Source: Vanessa cardui (taxonomy: Eukaryota; Arthropoda; Insecta; Lepidoptera; Nymphalidae). Taken from it: a stretch of DNA of 64,000 nucleotides. The stretch is from the NCBI RefSeq assembly GCF_905220365.1, contig NC_061136.1, positions 6,427,702 through 6,491,701 on the forward strand, read 5' to 3'. Below are positions 1 to 10,599 of this stretch, one piece after another; the stretch's first letter is position 1; each line of letters opens with the position of its first letter. Made by a program: the position numbers and the translations under genes. The notes beneath the pieces were generated by a model. It was not told the DNA's origin, searched no databases, and saw nothing but the letters and a program-made list of their open reading frames with translations.

Positions 1-120
1 AACAATCAGACTTCACATTAATTTAAGGCACTAATTAATCAACTTACAAACTATTATATTTTGATCTAAAAGTAACAAAGTCATTGCTTATAACTAAACA
101 GTATTTATGTGACAATTATC

Positions 121-743
121 GCAAACGAAAATTGCGTGTTCCAAGCAAATATGACTTGTGCAAGAGACACTGATGTATTTAGACTTGAGATCTTTTTGGC
201 AAGGACATACATAACAACACATTTTTCTACCAGCATCATGTCTTTTGGGCGGTGGCTCTGAGGGTTCCCCTAAATGAGAGCTGATTCTCTTACGTAAAGT
301 ATTTGTAAGATTTTGTTTCTTTCAACTATTACGTTGTTTAGTCTGATGTGGAGCAGTCAATACCATGCCCATTTTTTTATAAAGTTCCTTCTAGTTGTAA
401 GTGTATCAGAATTGTTTAACATATTACTAACTTTTGGGTTTATGCCAGTAGTGTTGAGAATCCAGAAATAACAATCAAGACCTTTATATATTGATCTGTG
501 ACCAAAATTACATAATGGCTGGGACATATAAATCGCTTTCATTTGGTTGTGTATATGATATTACTGTTATTTGGTTCGTTATAGACTTTTACTTCTTCCT
601 TGTCATCATCAGAATCATGTGTCTGACTCACATTCACTTTCATCAAAAATTACATCCTCATATTCATTTTCTTCAAAATTTCTCTTTGAAGCTAGGCGAA
701 TTTCATCGTTTATTAATCGCCCAGCCATTATAACTGTATTCAT
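121..743 (-). pseudogene. piggyBac transposase pseudogene, internally deleted
   Basis: Read on the minus strand from an ATG at 743 (or 728), the first ~55 codons give a typical piggyBac N-terminus: MAGRLINDEIRLAS followed by an acidic stretch rich in E and D (EENEYEDVIFDESE), then a stop. After a junction around 540-590 the reading resumes near the family's C-terminal third (WILNTTGINPKV, then TRRNFIKKW, around 380-460). It ends in the cysteine-rich C-terminal domain (about 121-300) with motifs CCYVCPCQKD, SCTSHICLEH and FVC, spaced like the zinc-binding CxxC...C..H domain of piggyBac transposases. The DDBD catalytic core that should lie between these parts is absent. At least one frameshift (near 365) and several stops break the frame. 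Not functional; the identification rests on the order of recognisable parts plus the TTAA end. Confidence 0.75.
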
Positions 744-828
744 ATTTTTTCCACAAATAATTTACCACCCAATATAAATTAAAGAGCCAAAACAAAAATA
801 ATAGCTTAAAGATTAAAAGTTACGCCGC

Positions 829-1032
829 GTGCCTGGTCGGGTCCCTGAGACCCAAGCGCACACAAAATGCGTGTTGTTCGGACGGGTGTACATTGCGGAC
901 AGCGGAAGAGTAGTCAAAATAGCCGTTAGTTTGTATCGCGAAGCTACTCAGGAGTGTAGCGGGTTTGCTCCAAAAATTTAAAAGTTATCGTTGATTTTTT
1001 GAAGTGACGGGTCTGTCAGACCCACCAGGCAC
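829..1032. repeat. Subterminal inverted repeats of the piggyBac element
   Basis: GTGCCTGGTCGGGTCCCTGA at 829 onward (through GACCC at 853) and its imperfect reverse complement at 1009-1032 (GGGTCTGTCAGACCC followed by ACCAGGCAC) face each other across ~155 bp. The right copy overlaps the terminal repeat. piggyBac elements carry an internal inverted repeat near the terminal one, which would explain this; the inner GGGTCTGTCAGACCC is itself a palindrome. Confidence 0.6.
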
Positions 1033-1082
1033 CTGAAGGGTTAAGGTGGAGTTTCGTACAATATACCTAACTGTAATAGCTT

Positions 1083-1182
1083 GAGATAAATTATAAACAC
1101 ATATTAAGGACATAAAAATTCAGTGGGCTTGAATCCGAAATCAACGGTTAAGATCTAACCTTGTGGCCATCTCGGCGTCCTA
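1083..1182 (-). mobile_element. tRNA-derived SINE family C, fragment
   Basis: The minus strand carries the head of the same SINE seen complete near 63.4 kb: GAGATGGCCACAAGGTTAGA (damaged box A) and a damaged box B region, then the body ending around the AAATTATAAACACA motif. The 3' half is missing. Confidence 0.6.
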
Positions 1183-1464
1183 CTATATATATACATAATT
1201 CATATTCCAACACTTTATCCTTTTATATAATTAGAATCAATTGTGACGTGATGAAAGATATTTTTGATATCTGACTTAAAAGTTTTAAAGTGTGATAGTA
1301 CTAGTTTGTGTTTAAATTAAACATTTTTTTCTAGAAAATCAAATTATACAATAACATATTTAATAAAAGAACAGCATCATTTATCATGTTCCATTTTATG
1401 TAACTGTGCCGTTTGCATTCGTGACAAACCTTGATGTAATAATAGAAAAAAATAAATTAAAAGA

Positions 1465-1570
1465 TTTAACTTCTCGTCTCATTGCCTCCACTGGTGTCAG
1501 GAGGGTTGGTTCATTTTCGCTCAGAGAATCGGAAATTCGATATAGAACGGAAAATGCTTTTTACCGCTAT
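1465..1570 (+). pseudogene. Degenerate LINE reverse-transcriptase tail fragment
   Basis: The plus strand reads LIASTGVRRVGSFSLRESEI, which resembles a C-terminal stretch I recall from lepidopteran LINE polyproteins (IASTG.RRAGSFFAQRI). It is short and decays into the flanks. Clade not determinable. Confidence 0.35.
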
Positions 1571-2888
1571 GCATAATCACGCAATTTTTATAAATATTGG
1601 GTAAAATCTGCATGCAATAATAAACTCAAAATTATTGATAAAATGATATAAGTGGAAATTTGTTCGTCATACGATATGACAAGTTGATATATAATATGAT
1701 AAGTTTGTTGTTACGGAATTTGATTAATTATTACTTTGGATTGTCAGTATAGGGTTGCATAACGTGTTGATTGCATTACGTGAAAAAACACGTTTAAATA
1801 ATATTTTTATAAACACAAACGAAGGGCTAATAAATTTCATATATTTTTATTTTGGGACTAGACAAAATTTCTAACATAATGTATTATTATAATTGTTGTA
1901 AAATTTGAAATGGTATAATAATGAACGGTAAACTTAGTTTCATTTTGTTATAATTACTTTGTATAAGGCAAGTTTTCATTTTTTTATAATAATGAAGAAA
2001 ACACTTTATTTTCTATATATAATAATAATATTTTTACATTTAGAAGATACTTATGATTTATTCGTTTCATTTATAAGCTTTAAAAAATATTCTATGGAGA
2101 TTATGAAGGTCGTCACCGCATACGAGTCGCCTTACCCCGACTAACGGCAAATGATGTTTCCATCAAGAATGATCATTATTTATGAAAGTAATGTTTTCTT
2201 AGTATGAAAAGGTTATAACGGAAATTTATTCAGCCTTACACTAACGTTATTATATTTGCTTATACATTAAATATTAGTTTTCTATTATAAAGCTATTGAA
2301 AACAATTTCATGACAGAAACGTTCGCTGTGTTTACACAAAATGAATGGGATTTAAGTTTTCATTGCATATTCCTACGGTTAAAGTAACGTTTGTAGGAAA
2401 CTTACATTCGAAAAGTAAACACGTTCAGAGTAAACCAAACATCGAACCGTGTTTCGTTAGATTTGCTTGAATTTATCGTAGTCTTCTATATTTGTTTTGT
2501 ATTACGATGTCTGTACTTGTGTGAGTCGGATGTGTTTGCTTTATGGAGCGTAAACTGCGATATCTCCGAATGTTCCCACATTACTCCACACAGATAGCTT
2601 AACTGTATTACATAAGAGGGAAAGTTCTAGTCATTAATTTTGAAATTATATAAATATCGCACAATTATTTATGAGCTATTTATAATTTAAATTTGGAACG
2701 ATAATGATACAGTTACCTCGACTCAGTGTTATGTGGATATACTAAAAATAGCAAAGAGATTGTATACATTGATATTAAATGAAATCGTATATAATTGATG
2801 ATTTATTTTGTTTAAAAAAAGGAACGATTGTGTTAATTAGCAGTTATATTAAGTACCAGCGTAGCCCTTGATTTTGTGCGCAAATTTA
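1571..2888. other. Unassigned AT-rich DNA
   Basis: No coding signature, RNA gene or recognisable repeat seen. A short GC-richer patch lies at about 2105-2145. Confidence 0.5.
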
Positions 2889-3015
2889 ACAAAATCAAAA
2901 TATACTTTATTGAAGTAGGCTTTTACAAGCACTTTAGAATCGTCATTTAATAACTAATTTAAGTGAAGCTCCCACCATTATCACCATCTAAATATACAAT
3001 CATGTTAGTTAATTA
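2889..3015 (-). mobile_element. LINE 3'-end repeat family F
   Basis: Starts (plus strand) with AAAATCAAAATATACTTTATT, GTAGGCTTTTACAAGCACTT, CGTCATTTAATAACTAA and GTGAAGCT, the same order as the better copy at 26.7 kb. The reverse complement ends in AATAAAGT plus a TTTGATTTT-like tail, so the element lies on the minus strand and is a 3' end. Confidence 0.55.
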
Positions 3016-3282
3016 TAATTATTTATATATGTATGTATGTAATTTATCCTGACTAGAAATCCACACCTATTAATTCCATGCTTTTTTATCGTCTGCATAA
3101 CCTTGTACTGAATAATATTTTTCTTTACCAACGTATTTTTGCATAAGATTTAAATTTATGAAACGGCAAAGTTAAAAATATCTGTGAAATTTTACAGTAG
3201 AAACGAATATCTTGCCCCAAGAAGGATTTATTGAGTTAAGAAGGTTAGTATTGTAGCCTAAGTTATTCCTTATTAAGTCAGC

Positions 3283-3360
3283 TATCTGTCCGTCAAACTT
3301 AGTCCAGCGTTCCAAAGATTAGCCGAAACAAACTGACAGACAGACAAACAAAAATAAATA
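3283..3360. repeat. Short dispersed repeat with GACAGACAGACAAA
   Basis: GTTCCAAAGATTAGCCGAAAC followed by AAACTGACAGACAGACAAAC matches a motif I recall as common in lepidopteran intergenic DNA. Class unknown. Confidence 0.35.
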
Positions 3361-3419
3361 AATTATTGAAATTTTTGTTATATGTATCGTATATAATAAT
3401 ATAAATAAATATAAATATG

Positions 3420-3632
3420 AGACAACATCACATTACTCTGATCCCAATGTAAGTAGCTAACTTGTGTTATGGAAAATCAGAAGTAACGAAGGTACCACAA
3501 ACACCCAAACCCAAGAAAACATAGAAAACTAATGATTATCTATATCGTCTCGGCCGGGAATCGAACCCGGGACCTCGGAGTGGCGTACCCTTGAAAACCG
3601 GTGTACTCACCACTCGACCACGGAGGTTGTCG
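3420..3632 (-). mobile_element. tRNA-derived SINE family A, near full length
   Basis: Minus-strand SINE with a clear tRNA-like head: box A TGGTCGAGTGG (complement of 3610-3620) and box B GGTTCGATTCC (complement of 3557-3567), 43 bp apart, as in an RNA polymerase III promoter. The body contains CTATGTTTTCTTGGGTTTGG and ends near AATGTGATGTTGTC. It lacks a cloverleaf, so it is not a tRNA gene. Other copies lie at 33.3 kb and 52.0 kb. Its head end abuts a family B retroposon. Confidence 0.75.
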
Positions 3633-3652
3633 TATATACATAAGATATATTG

Positions 3653-3854
3653 TGCATGTGAGTGAGCCAGTGTAACTACAGGCACAAGGGACATAACATC
3701 GTAGTTCCCAAGGTTGGTGGCACATTGACGATGTAAGGAATAGTTAATAATTCTTACAGCGTTAATGTCTATGGGCGATAGTGACCACTTACCATCAGGT
3801 GGCCCATATGCTCGTCCGCCAACCTATACTATAAAAAAAAAAAAAAAAAAAAAA
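3653..3854 (+). mobile_element. Family B poly(A) retroposon, 5'-truncated
   Basis: Carries the family B 3' half: GTGAGTGAGCCAGTGTAACT, GTTCCCAAGGTTGGTGGCAC, CATCAGGTGGCCCATATGCT, CCGCCAACCTATACTATA, ending in 22 A residues (3833-3854). The pure tail and 5' truncation indicate target-primed reverse transcription and fairly recent insertion. Whether family B is a SINE or a LINE 3' end is open. Confidence 0.75.
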
Positions 3855-4319
3855 TGTTCTATGCACATAAACTTTTCTCTGCTTTTTATTAACATAAGAA
3901 TTAATAACATTAAATGCTTAAATATATACAAATATGCACTAAAACTAGTTACTGTATAAATCTTGAATCAATCTATCGTCTTTAAAAAACACATAAAATT
4001 TCGTTGTGTATTTTTAAAGATTAAAAACATGAACAGATAGCGGTAATCGACTTTGTTTTATATTGATGACTACTTTATTTTTCCATTCATTTTAACCTTT
4101 TCATTTATACACATAGTTTTCGTAATAAACAATTGTAGACAAAACAAAAAAATCAATTTCTTTGATAAATTTCCATCTTTATAAATGCGAAAGATAATTT
4201 GTCTGGATATTTGTTATTTGGCTCAAAAGATACTTTTATCATTAATATTTTCATTAGTCGACATAATTGAAATTGTATATTTATTGAATTACATTAAAAG
4301 TAGTTTCAATAGTTTGCTT

Positions 4320-4430
4320 AGTGTTAGGGCTTGTATAACGTCTGGGTAAGTAACACCCAATTATCACATATAATTCTAATTTCCAATGTCCTACTTTGGT
4401 AGTGATCACTTTGGTAAGTGATCACCTCTA
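4320..4430 (+). mobile_element. Family B retroposon, old 5' fragment
   Basis: GTTAGGGCTTGTATAACGTC and TGGGTAAGTAACACCCAATT match the family B 5' end seen intact at 31.28 kb (TAGGGCTTTGTGCAAGCTCG, TGGGTAGGTACCACCCACTC). The 3' two thirds are missing. It ends in a tandem duplication of ACTTTGGTA(A)GTGATC. Confidence 0.45.
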
Positions 4431-4957
4431 TCCAAAGAAGATTTGTATGTTTGCAAAATAGCTCCATTTTATGGTAAAAAAATATTGCTTTTAAATTAAG
4501 TTAAATAACAGCGTTTTCGTATATATTATACTATTCACTAAACATGGTTAATTGAGCTTATTTCTATACCTTTTATTAAGTAATAATCATGGCACGAATA
4601 CTCAAGTTAGACTATCTAATTGTCTACTATTATCCGTCCAATTAAAGTGTCGCCTAACCACTTTAGGGGATCATTGCCGCTAGCCTCAATTATGAGTTTT
4701 CGCAATAACCATTAGGTATTTGACTCACCTCGGTTTCCATAATTACATCAATTGCCTTTAAAGTGTATTAAATGTTAACTATGTATCGTGTTGAAGTATG
4801 TAATTACGACTTCCACATTTCTTCAAAAGCTTAAGAGTTATTTCGTTCCCTTATACAGGTAATGAAGGACGAAATAGAAAGAGCTACCTTAACGTCTAAT
4901 AGAAAAAAATTATAAATGTCGTTAATATATTTTAAATTTGGAACATGAGTTGAATGC

Positions 4958-5205
4958 TCAGTGGTAGCGTTGTGTCAGTTCGTCTGTGTAGTCAGCTACT
5001 AATCAAAATATTCTACCGTCAAACATAAATAGTTACCATTGTTGTGTTGTGGTTTGAAGGGTGAGTGAGCTATAGGCACATGTGACGTTTCATCTTAACT
5101 CCCAACGTTGGCGAATTGGTGATGTGAGGAATGGTCATTTTTTCTGATAAAGCCAATGTCTGTGGGCGGTGTTTACCGCTGTGTGTCGTTTGCTCGTGTT
5201 GCAAA
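4958..5205 (+). mobile_element. Family B retroposon, diverged
   Basis: Full order of family B blocks is present but diverged: CAGTGGTAGCGTTGTGTCAG, TTCTACCGTCAAACATAAAT, TTGTTGTGTTGTGGTTTGAA, GGGTGAGTGAGC, then GTTGGCGAATTGGTGATGTG and the end near TTTGCTCGTG. No tail remains. Confidence 0.6.
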
Positions 5206-5326
5206 TGTGAGTAAACTCGTCTGAGTTAATATCTTCTTAATATGTCTTGTATTTATTTGTAAAAGATAAAAGATGAGCATTTTCTCTTATGTCCTGTAAC
5301 TACACACTATCAATACCAAAATCTGT

Positions 5327-5530
5327 ACTAATTCTTGTATTATAAATATGAATATCTCTGTTTGTATGTCTGTCTATTGCGCTGTATTGGTTAGGCCGAA
5401 ATTATTATAATTCGGTATAAAAAAATACAAACTTGTATGAAACAAGTCTGAATCCCAAGGTAAGATATAATTTTCAAGTCTTAAACTTACGACCACCCTA
5501 ACTCCCGAACAAAGCCGCGAATGAAAATTA
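5327..5530 (+). mobile_element. Short non-autonomous element family H
   Basis: Starts ACTAATTCTTGTATTATAAA and TATGAATATCTCTGTTTGTA, passes GAAACAAGTCTGAATCCCAA and ends near AAAGCCGCGAATGAA. I recall ACTAATATTATAAATGCGAA ... GAAGCCGCGGGC as the frame of a very common lepidopteran short element, possibly Helitron-related. A second, partial copy lies at 61.35 kb. Confidence 0.45.
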
Positions 5531-5764
5531 ATATAATATATAATAATTCATATGTAAATAAATATTCGTTACTATGTATTCAATATTTTTCCATAGACAC
5601 GACACGTTTGCCTTTGTAATACTTTTTTAATGAAATTTTATTTCCAAGAATATAAATGTGACCAATATCTAATATCTGATAATTTTATCTTGCAAATTTT
5701 GTATAATATAGTATGTTCGAGTAGCAATTCGGGTTTTACTGACGTAAATAATATTTAGTTAAAT

Positions 5765-5885
5765 TAAATCCATTTTATTCAAGTAAACTTTACAATGAAG
5801 CGTTTTTGAACCGTCCATATTTAAATACTACCACCGTTTCGGAAAGAAGCCTCCAGCGAGAAAATATGACAAGAAACTTGCATAG
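5765..5885 (-). mobile_element. LINE 3'-end repeat family F, diverged
   Basis: TCCATTTTATTCAAGTAAAC, CTACCACCGTTTCGGAAAGA and GCCAGCGAGAA-like blocks followed by GACAAGAAACTT keep the order of the 26.7 kb copy. Minus-strand orientation. Confidence 0.5.
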
Positions 5886-5889
5886 TTTA

Positions 5890-7945
5890 AAAAAACGGAT
5901 TAACAATGCTGTTTTTTTACAATATTTAGTATCCTGTGATGGAGCCCTAACCTAAGTCTAGGGGGTTTTTCTAAAAAATACTCTTTTAATTAATAATAAG
6001 ATTTACTTATTCATCATTTAGTCTCAATAAACTTTTTAAACTGTAAGTGAGAACAATCTTTACGTATGTTATATCTAACTTGTATATGTCATAATATGTC
6101 AAAGTGCTCCAGAACGTTAATACAATGAATACCCCATATTTTTACTTTTGACTGATATTTATATTCCGTAATAACTCTTCACTAGACATAACGCTTTGAG
6201 TAGTTTGATGAAACAAAAATTACCTGCATAAAGTAATTTGACCCGTGAAGCCATTACGAAATTAAACCGCCACCACCAAAGAATATTGCATGCATAAACT
6301 TTAATGTGATAATATCGGAGCCGCTGGAATATTACAAGGCCATTTACATGAAAACCTGCCACTACATGCGAATAAAGCCGCTTTGATTTTAAAACTGTAG
6401 TTATTCATTAAAGCATCATGCATTTTAAGAAGTTATATTATCCACTTATTTGTTAAAAGATTCTAATGCATAATTGTAAGACCATGGTAAAGGTGTGTGG
6501 TGAGTACTTGTCCTGACGAACTTGGCATAGATGTTCCTTAATCTCCCTTGAAGGTGTAAGCATCGTTTTTTATGAAGACGATATATAGGTACTAATACAG
6601 GTGAAGGGTTTTGAGAGAACTCGAAGAGAGTCATTGTGTTGTAAGATCTGTCAGAGGAGTCTTCGGATTTCAACGATATAGAAACAGACATAGCGCACTT
6701 ATCGGTTTTAAAATACTGGGCGTGATAACTATTTATAGGTGATCCATACGCGAAAGCTTTGATGCTAATCATCTATATACTTTGAGGGCATAGTTCATCA
6801 TAGGAACTGGGGAAGGGAAGAAAAAAATTTAAAACACTAACTGTTATATATAATTTAGTTATATGTATAACAATAGCATCATATATTATTTTGACACTGA
6901 TATACGAAAGCAGGTTAGTTAGAGCTATTTGTTGTGTATTTAGATAATTAGCTGCGGGGTGACAATCTCGTATTTTTGTTTGTCTGAAAAATATACGAGT
7001 ATGGTGGATCGTAAAGAAATGTTGAAAATATTCTAATATATCATCTCAAAATAATTCTTGGTATAATTTAACTTGACAACAAGTCACGCGACGCTACTTA
7101 AGTGCCGTAACAAATATTTCTAAGGAGCCAGTTCTCTTTGTTCATATTTTTATATAATAAGAAAATGTGAAATAAACTTGTACGGCATTGTACTCTAATC
7201 GCCAAGAGGCTGCCTCGGTAAACGTTTTCTAGAAATGTTAAAAGCTGCTTTTGTTATGGAAGATACTAAATTAAAAATGATTTTACACGAAGAAAACATT
7301 TTTAATAAATTTACCTACACATCTGTCTAGTAAACGAAATATAAGTTTGTCTATATTTTCTAGTAGGTGTAAGAGTTTTGGGCATTGAACTGTTTAGCAA
7401 TTAAACTATTTATGTACTTAAATTTTATTTTCAACTTGTATTAAGTAAGTAAGTTAAGCGAGTTAGTAAGATTTTTTACATAGGATATTATTTTTAATTA
7501 ATTTTGTGGGAATTTTTCGAATACGAATTCCCACCAGCGTTCTTTCTGGTCATTTTATTTCGGCTGCTTTGAAATAAATTCCTAGTTTATATACATTTTT
7601 GGAAAGCTAAGGAAATGGTTATGTTTTTAAAATAATCTGCAGAACAAGTTTCATAATATTTTTTTTAGTTTTTAAGGCATTTTTGAGGAAAAAATATATA
7701 ATATCGTTGTCCGACCCCCATTTTTAAATTTGAGCTGATGATAATGATTTTTTAAATATTCATAAATATCCAATGTTTATTCGTTTTTATAAATCAGAAG
7801 AAATAAATAGATTTTTATTGATATTTTTTTCTAAATAACTTTTTGAAGTTGCATTTTTGACAAATTTTGAAAAAAGCTAAAAAACGTGATAACTCAAAAA
7901 TGGTTCACTTTTGGATCATGCATATAGGGGTTAAAATTACTGCAA
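5890..7945. other. Unassigned DNA
   Basis: No supported gene. A minus-strand open frame of 108 codons (6446-6772) has no recognisable domain. From about 7660 to 7945 the DNA is very AT-rich, with TAACTCAAAAATGGTTCACT and CATGCATATAGGGGTTAAAA, which I suspect belong to a dispersed repeat but cannot name. Confidence 0.4.
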
Positions 7946-7948
7946 ATA

Positions 7949-8194
7949 GGTAGGTACCACCCACGTATCATATATGGTACCACCAAACATTGGTGCAACA
8001 ATACTTTGTATTGTTGTGTTGCAGTTTAAAGGGTGTATGAGTCAGTAACTACAGGCACACCTGACATAATATCTCAGTTCGGTAGTTACCAACTAACCAG
8101 TTGGTTAGTGGGGCATTTGAGAAGTCAAGAATTCTTAAATTCTCTTATCTTGCGCCACTAATGGGCATATAGATAGTGACCACTTTCCATCAGA
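7949..8194 (+). mobile_element. Family B retroposon, diverged
   Basis: GGTAGGTACCACCCACGTAT, TTGTATTGTTGTGTTGCAGT, ACTACAGGCACACCTGACAT and GACCACTTTCCATCAG follow the family B order. It holds an internal duplication-like GGTAGTTACCAACTAACCAG. Confidence 0.6.
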
Positions 8195-8547
8195 TCCTTT
8201 TTCGTAAATAAAGTTTATTTATTACCAATTCTTTCACTCAATTTTTCACATTAGATGGGTGGGCCGTGACGGTTATTATTTATTTTCTGGTTTTATAAAT
8301 AAGCACATAACGAGTTTGAACATGTATTGTATGTACGCAGTGGAACGACTGCGTTAAAGCCGCTTATATAGCGAAAATATTTCAAGCTTGGACGGCATGT
8401 TATTGTAGATAGGGAAATATGTCACAGACTATCAAATCCTTGCAACCATTATTTTTAAATTAAAATTCATTAACTAGATTATCGTTCTTCTTTTGTTTAT
8501 ATTTAAGAGAAAAATGTGAGCATCGTTTGAATTAAACAAAAAATGTA

Positions 8548-8795
8548 AACTCATGCAGCAGCCGCATACAGCCTCCTCACTTTTGACGAGAAGGTCAGGA
8601 GCATATATAACTACGCTGTTCCAAAAGGCTTTGTGCATCCACATGTGGCAGGATTTCTTTGAAATTAGATACAAGCAAGATTCCTCACGACGTTTTCCTT
8701 CATCGCCCTGGACAAGATAAATTATAAACACAAGAAATTTAATTGTTGCTTGCCTTGGTTTAAACCTTCGATCATCGGATAAAATTTAAGCCTTC
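8548..8795 (-). mobile_element. tRNA-derived SINE family C, diverged
   Basis: Plus-strand reading shows the reverse of the SINE: CAGCCTCCTCACTTTTGACG, CACATGTGGCAGGATTTCTT, TTCCTCACGACGTTTTCCTT, ATAAATTATAAACACAAG and a decayed tRNA head (TTGCCTTGGTTTAAACCTTC). Confidence 0.6.
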
Positions 8796-8999
8796 TATTT
8801 CTCCTAATAATGCATAATTGAAAGCTTATATTTTTTTATTATAAGGTCGTATTTATAAACCTAGCAGTTTCCATGACTATTGATTTATTGTATTATACGA
8901 AGACAGAGTTAGTACTTGGTTTTATTTATAAAAGGCAAATATATTTAAAGTTAGGAGTAAGTTGGCCACAAGTGCCTTCTTGTATAAATATAGCGAGGC

Positions 9000-9118
9000 A
9001 TACTTAACAAGAAGTCTCGAGTAAGTAAAGCTTTTCCGTAGTTGTATTGAACTATTGACAAACCACTCGATGTTGGAAGGGTATGCTTCTTGGTAAGATG
9101 TCAGATAAAACGTGTAAC
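9000..9118 (+). repeat. Dispersed repeat M, copy 1
   Basis: Shares GTTGTATTGAACTATTGACA, AACCAC(T)TCGATG and TGGTAAGATGTCA with 52575-52690 in the same orientation, 43.6 kb away, at roughly 75-80% identity by eye. No tail, no terminal repeats and no coding potential seen. Confidence 0.5.
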
Positions 9119-9341
9119 GTTAAATTTCGTCTTTTCTATACACAAAATGTTTACTTATCGTCTCTACTTTACTTAGAGAATTTATTTTAGTTTGCCATTA
9201 TTTAGTCTACGAATAGATATGACGCAAAAATTTCCATGTTTAAGATTTGTTTTAAAATGGTTTCCGTCTTAATAAGTTAGTTTGTTCTATTATATTTGTC
9301 TTATTAATAGATATAATAATCTTACTTGAATATACCAGTGA

Positions 9342-9343
<2 letters not shown>

Positions 9344-9412
<69 letters not shown>

Positions 9413-9466
9413 TGTGTGTGTGTGTGTGTGGTGTGTGTGTGTGTGTATGTGTTTGTGTGTATACCT
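9344..9466. repeat. (TG)n microsatellite
   Basis: About 55 TG units with rare interruptions (GAGTG, GG, TATG, TTTG) near its right end. Open frames across it on both strands (repeated CV or TH) are artefacts. Confidence 0.95.
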
Positions 9467-9469
9467 ACA

Positions 9470-10436
9470 ACACATTGTATATCTATTCGTGTAGGTTTCG
9501 TAAAATTTGAATATTTTAATACTAAATAAAAATATTGATTCGTAATATTTTTATATGTTAAAACCGTTACGTATTTGTTTTCCATGAATTATTAAACTAA
9601 CTTTCGCATTTTCTCTTCAATAAAAACAAATTAGATGACCAAACTAGACTACGTTATTTATTTCGTCTCTATGTTGCCTTACTAAAATAAACTTCTCATT
9701 ACATCATATACCTTTATCTCTAAACATAATATAAATTATACAACAATTTTTCACTTGACAGACTGCAACAGCATAAAATTCGCGATTGGTTAAAATCCAG
9801 GTACTCTATTTAGTAGAGCACTTAAGTTATATTAAAATTGATATTAAATGCTTGTAATTTGAAACCACTCCAACTGTGCTTTGTTAAGAAGAAACAATTC
9901 CCGGCAATAATAACCGCATTCAACTCGGCAAAAAAATTAATGTAAGCGCTGGAACTAATGTAAAACAGTGAAAATTTTTCATATTTACGCGACGGACGTG
10001 AGAATTTTTTATCTTGGAAAAACATCACTTGTAGCCGTGATTAAAATTCTATCGGCGTCGCTTTTTTTTTCAGAAATGAATTTAATTTTAGGTAGGTTTA
10101 CGTTTGAGAGCTTAACAACTCAAATCTAATTTATGTACGCGCATATTGATAAAAAATATATTTTCAGGCTTGAATTTATAAAAAAATCTTTCGTTTTATA
10201 TTTATTTAATACGTAGGTAGATGGGTTAATATGCCTCCTTATAGAGGGTGGTCACAACCGTGCATAGGTACTGTAAGAAATTTTAATCATATCACATCAA
10301 CTTGGGTATTAAAATGTAACAATCTCACATTTAATCAGACCAAATCATTATTGCGTTTCGGTGTTAGATGATAATGTGTGGAGCACCTTTCGGGGATGTT
10401 ATTTTTATAATTATATTTATAATTATATTGTTACTT
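9470..10436. other. Unassigned AT-rich DNA
   Basis: No gene or known repeat seen. Confidence 0.5.
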
Positions 10437-10439
10437 ATA

Positions 10440-10595
10440 TAATAATAATAATAATAATATACTTTATTGTACACCACAGTAACACAGTTATTTTAACAAT
10501 AAAAATGAAATATATACAAAATAAAAGTAGATGCACAATAAGGCGGTCTTATCGCTAGGTAGCGATTTCTACCAGACAACCTGATGGGCTTAGAA
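10440..10595 (-). mobile_element. LINE 3'-UTR repeat family E
   Basis: Minus-strand 3' end: the complement runs through AGAAATCGCTACCTAGCGAT, AAGACCGCCTTATTGTGCAT and ends in GTACAATAAAGTATATTATT with an (ATT)n tail. The ATCGCTA..TAGCGAT stem and the AATAAAG signal recur at 48.3 and 54.5 kb. I recall this as the 3' tail of a widespread lepidopteran LINE. Confidence 0.6.
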
Positions 10596-10599
10596 ACAC

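Larger units (their letters stand above)
1..1040 (-). mobile_element. piggyBac-family DNA transposon remnant
   Basis: The right boundary is clear: the sequence ends in ...ACCTGAAGGG at 1040 followed by TTAA (1041-1044), which is the piggyBac target site; read from outside, the terminus begins CCCTTCAGGTGCCTGG, close to the CCCTTT-type ends of piggyBac and looper elements. The transposase remnant lies on the minus strand, so this is the 5' end of the element. The other terminus is not visible and probably lies left of the window. The element has lost the middle of its gene and is non-autonomous. Confidence 0.8.

Noticed and set aside
3540..3725. tRNA gene
   Set aside because: Boxes A and B are present but the acceptor and anticodon stems do not pair, and a SINE body follows; the same head recurs at 52.3 kb.
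6446..6772. 108-codon minus-strand frame as a gene
   Set aside because: No recognisable domain, no promoter or splice context; left as unassigned.
9344..9466. CRISPR-like or coding tandem repeat
   Set aside because: A simple dinucleotide microsatellite in a eukaryotic genome; no spacer structure exists anywhere in the window.
9290..9585. Frames of repeated CV or TH residues
   Set aside because: They are translations of the TG microsatellite.
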